DNA from: Paraburkholderia sp. BCC1886
GTDB taxonomy: Bacteria > Pseudomonadota > Gammaproteobacteria > Burkholderiales > Burkholderiaceae
Length of the DNA: 64,000 nt
Direction: 5' to 3'
Assembly: GCF_900996245.1 (NCBI RefSeq)
Contig: NZ_CAAJGK010000034.1
Coordinates: 142,992-206,991 of the forward strand
Shown here: one piece after another, positions 63,528 through 64,000 of the stretch
Layout: each line of letters begins with the position of its first letter
Numbering within the stretch: the first letter of the stretch is position 1
Made by a program: the position numbers and the translations under genes
The notes under the pieces: model-generated
Told to the model about the DNA's origin: nothing
Databases searched by the model: none
Seen by the model: only the letters and a program-made list of their open reading frames with translations

Positions 63528-64000
63528 ATGAAGGTGATGGTCGCGGTCAAGCGCGTGCTCGATTACAACATCAAACCCCGCGTCCGAAGCGATGGCAGTG
63601 GTTTCGATCTGGCGAACGCGAAGATGTCGATGAATCCGTTCGACGAGATTGCGGTTGAAGAAGCTGTGCGGTTGAAAGAGGCGGGCGTGGCGACGGAAGT
63701 GATCGCCGTGTCGGCTGGGGTGGCGCAAGCGCAGGAAACGCTGCGTACGGCGCTGGCGATCGGCGCGGACCGCGCGGTTCTCGTTGAAACCCTCGAAGAA
63801 CTGCAGCCGCTGGCGGTCGCGAAGCTGCTCAGGGCGCTGGTCGATAGGGAGCAGCCGTCGTTGATCATCCTCGGCAAGCAGGCCATCGACGACGACTCGA
63901 ACCAGACCGGTCAGATGCTGGCCGCGCTGGCAGGTTTGCCGCAAGCCACGTTCGCCTCGAAGGTAACGGTCGCCGACGGCAAGGCAACGGTCGCACGGGA
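63528..64000 (+). CDS. etfB: Electron transfer flavoprotein beta subunit, partial (cut by window edge)
   Basis: The frame from ATG 63528 stays open to the window end, giving at least 157 residues. It reads [19 protein letters not shown], then [37 protein letters not shown], and [34 protein letters not shown], all ETF beta signatures. An AGGAGAAGG ribosome site precedes it. It accepts electrons from the adjacent acyl-CoA dehydrogenase; the alpha subunit (EtfA) is probably next, outside the window. Confidence 0.95.
   Translation, partial: MKVMVAVKRVLDYNIKPRVRSDGSGFDLANAKMSMNPFDEIAVEEAVRLKEAGVATEVIAVSAGVAQAQETLRTALAIGADRAVLVETLEELQPLAVAKLLRALVDREQPSLIILGKQAIDDDSNQTGQMLAALAGLPQATFASKVTVADGKATVAR

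Overview
The window reads as a chromosomal stretch of a high-GC betaproteobacterium, most likely Paraburkholderia or Burkholderia sensu lato. The signs are a DUF4148 secreted protein, a monomeric NADP isocitrate dehydrogenase, an AmpR/PenR-type LysR protein, an OrbS/PvdS-like ECF sigma factor, and many small MFS, IclR and LysR catabolic modules. The assignment rests on gene content and style, not on a database match. No rRNA, tRNA or CRISPR array was found.

1-5.6 kb is the end of a surface polysaccharide locus: three glycosyltransferases, a Wzx-type flippase and a methyltransferase. Its base composition is visibly more AT-rich than the rest, which is usual for horizontally acquired O-antigen or EPS genes. 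5.7-9.4 kb is sparse: small unknown proteins, an AmpR-like regulator with no beta-lactamase beside it, and a protein resembling phage MuF-type toxin domains. 9.7-14.0 kb is an IclR regulator convergent to an MFS / CoA-transferase / citryl-CoA-lyase-like operon with a palindromic operator.

14.1-23.6 kb holds a KaiC-like ATPase with a single-domain response regulator, a squalene/phytoene synthase family enzyme, an acyltransferase, a DUF4148 protein, an isolated transposase N-terminal domain, a degenerate EAL protein, an Fe-alcohol dehydrogenase with a monooxygenase-fold partner, and a Fur-box ECF sigma factor. 24.0-42.2 kb holds isocitrate dehydrogenase, glucarate dehydratase and an MFS exporter, an atypical AroQ with an MHS transporter and IclR regulator, a PRISE-like enone reductase, an Asp-rich unknown protein, an NmrA/LysR pair, cyanase, Ogt, a frameshifted LRR kinase, a PRC-barrel protein and a TetR regulator with three operator-like sites.

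43-64 kb is the most interesting part. It is a large catabolic supercluster: two class III CoA-transferases, cytochrome P450, 3Fe-4S ferredoxin, ferredoxin reductase, aldehyde dehydrogenase, GMC oxidoreductase, a divergent Zn-alcohol dehydrogenase, a five-gene branched-chain-type ABC importer, a flavoprotein dehydrogenase, a FadR-family regulator, a crotonase, an SDR, an acyl-CoA dehydrogenase and EtfB (cut by the window edge). Three separate transcription units start with nearly the same promoter: TTGACA, a gap of about 25 bp, then the same 19-bp operator TTCAAAGGTTCATCCAATG. The genes therefore look like one regulon that imports a substrate, hydroxylates it, oxidises it to an acid, activates it with CoA and degrades it by a beta-oxidation-like route. 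The substrate is unknown. The crotonase and the SDR both lack canonical catalytic residues, so the chemistry is probably not standard beta-oxidation.
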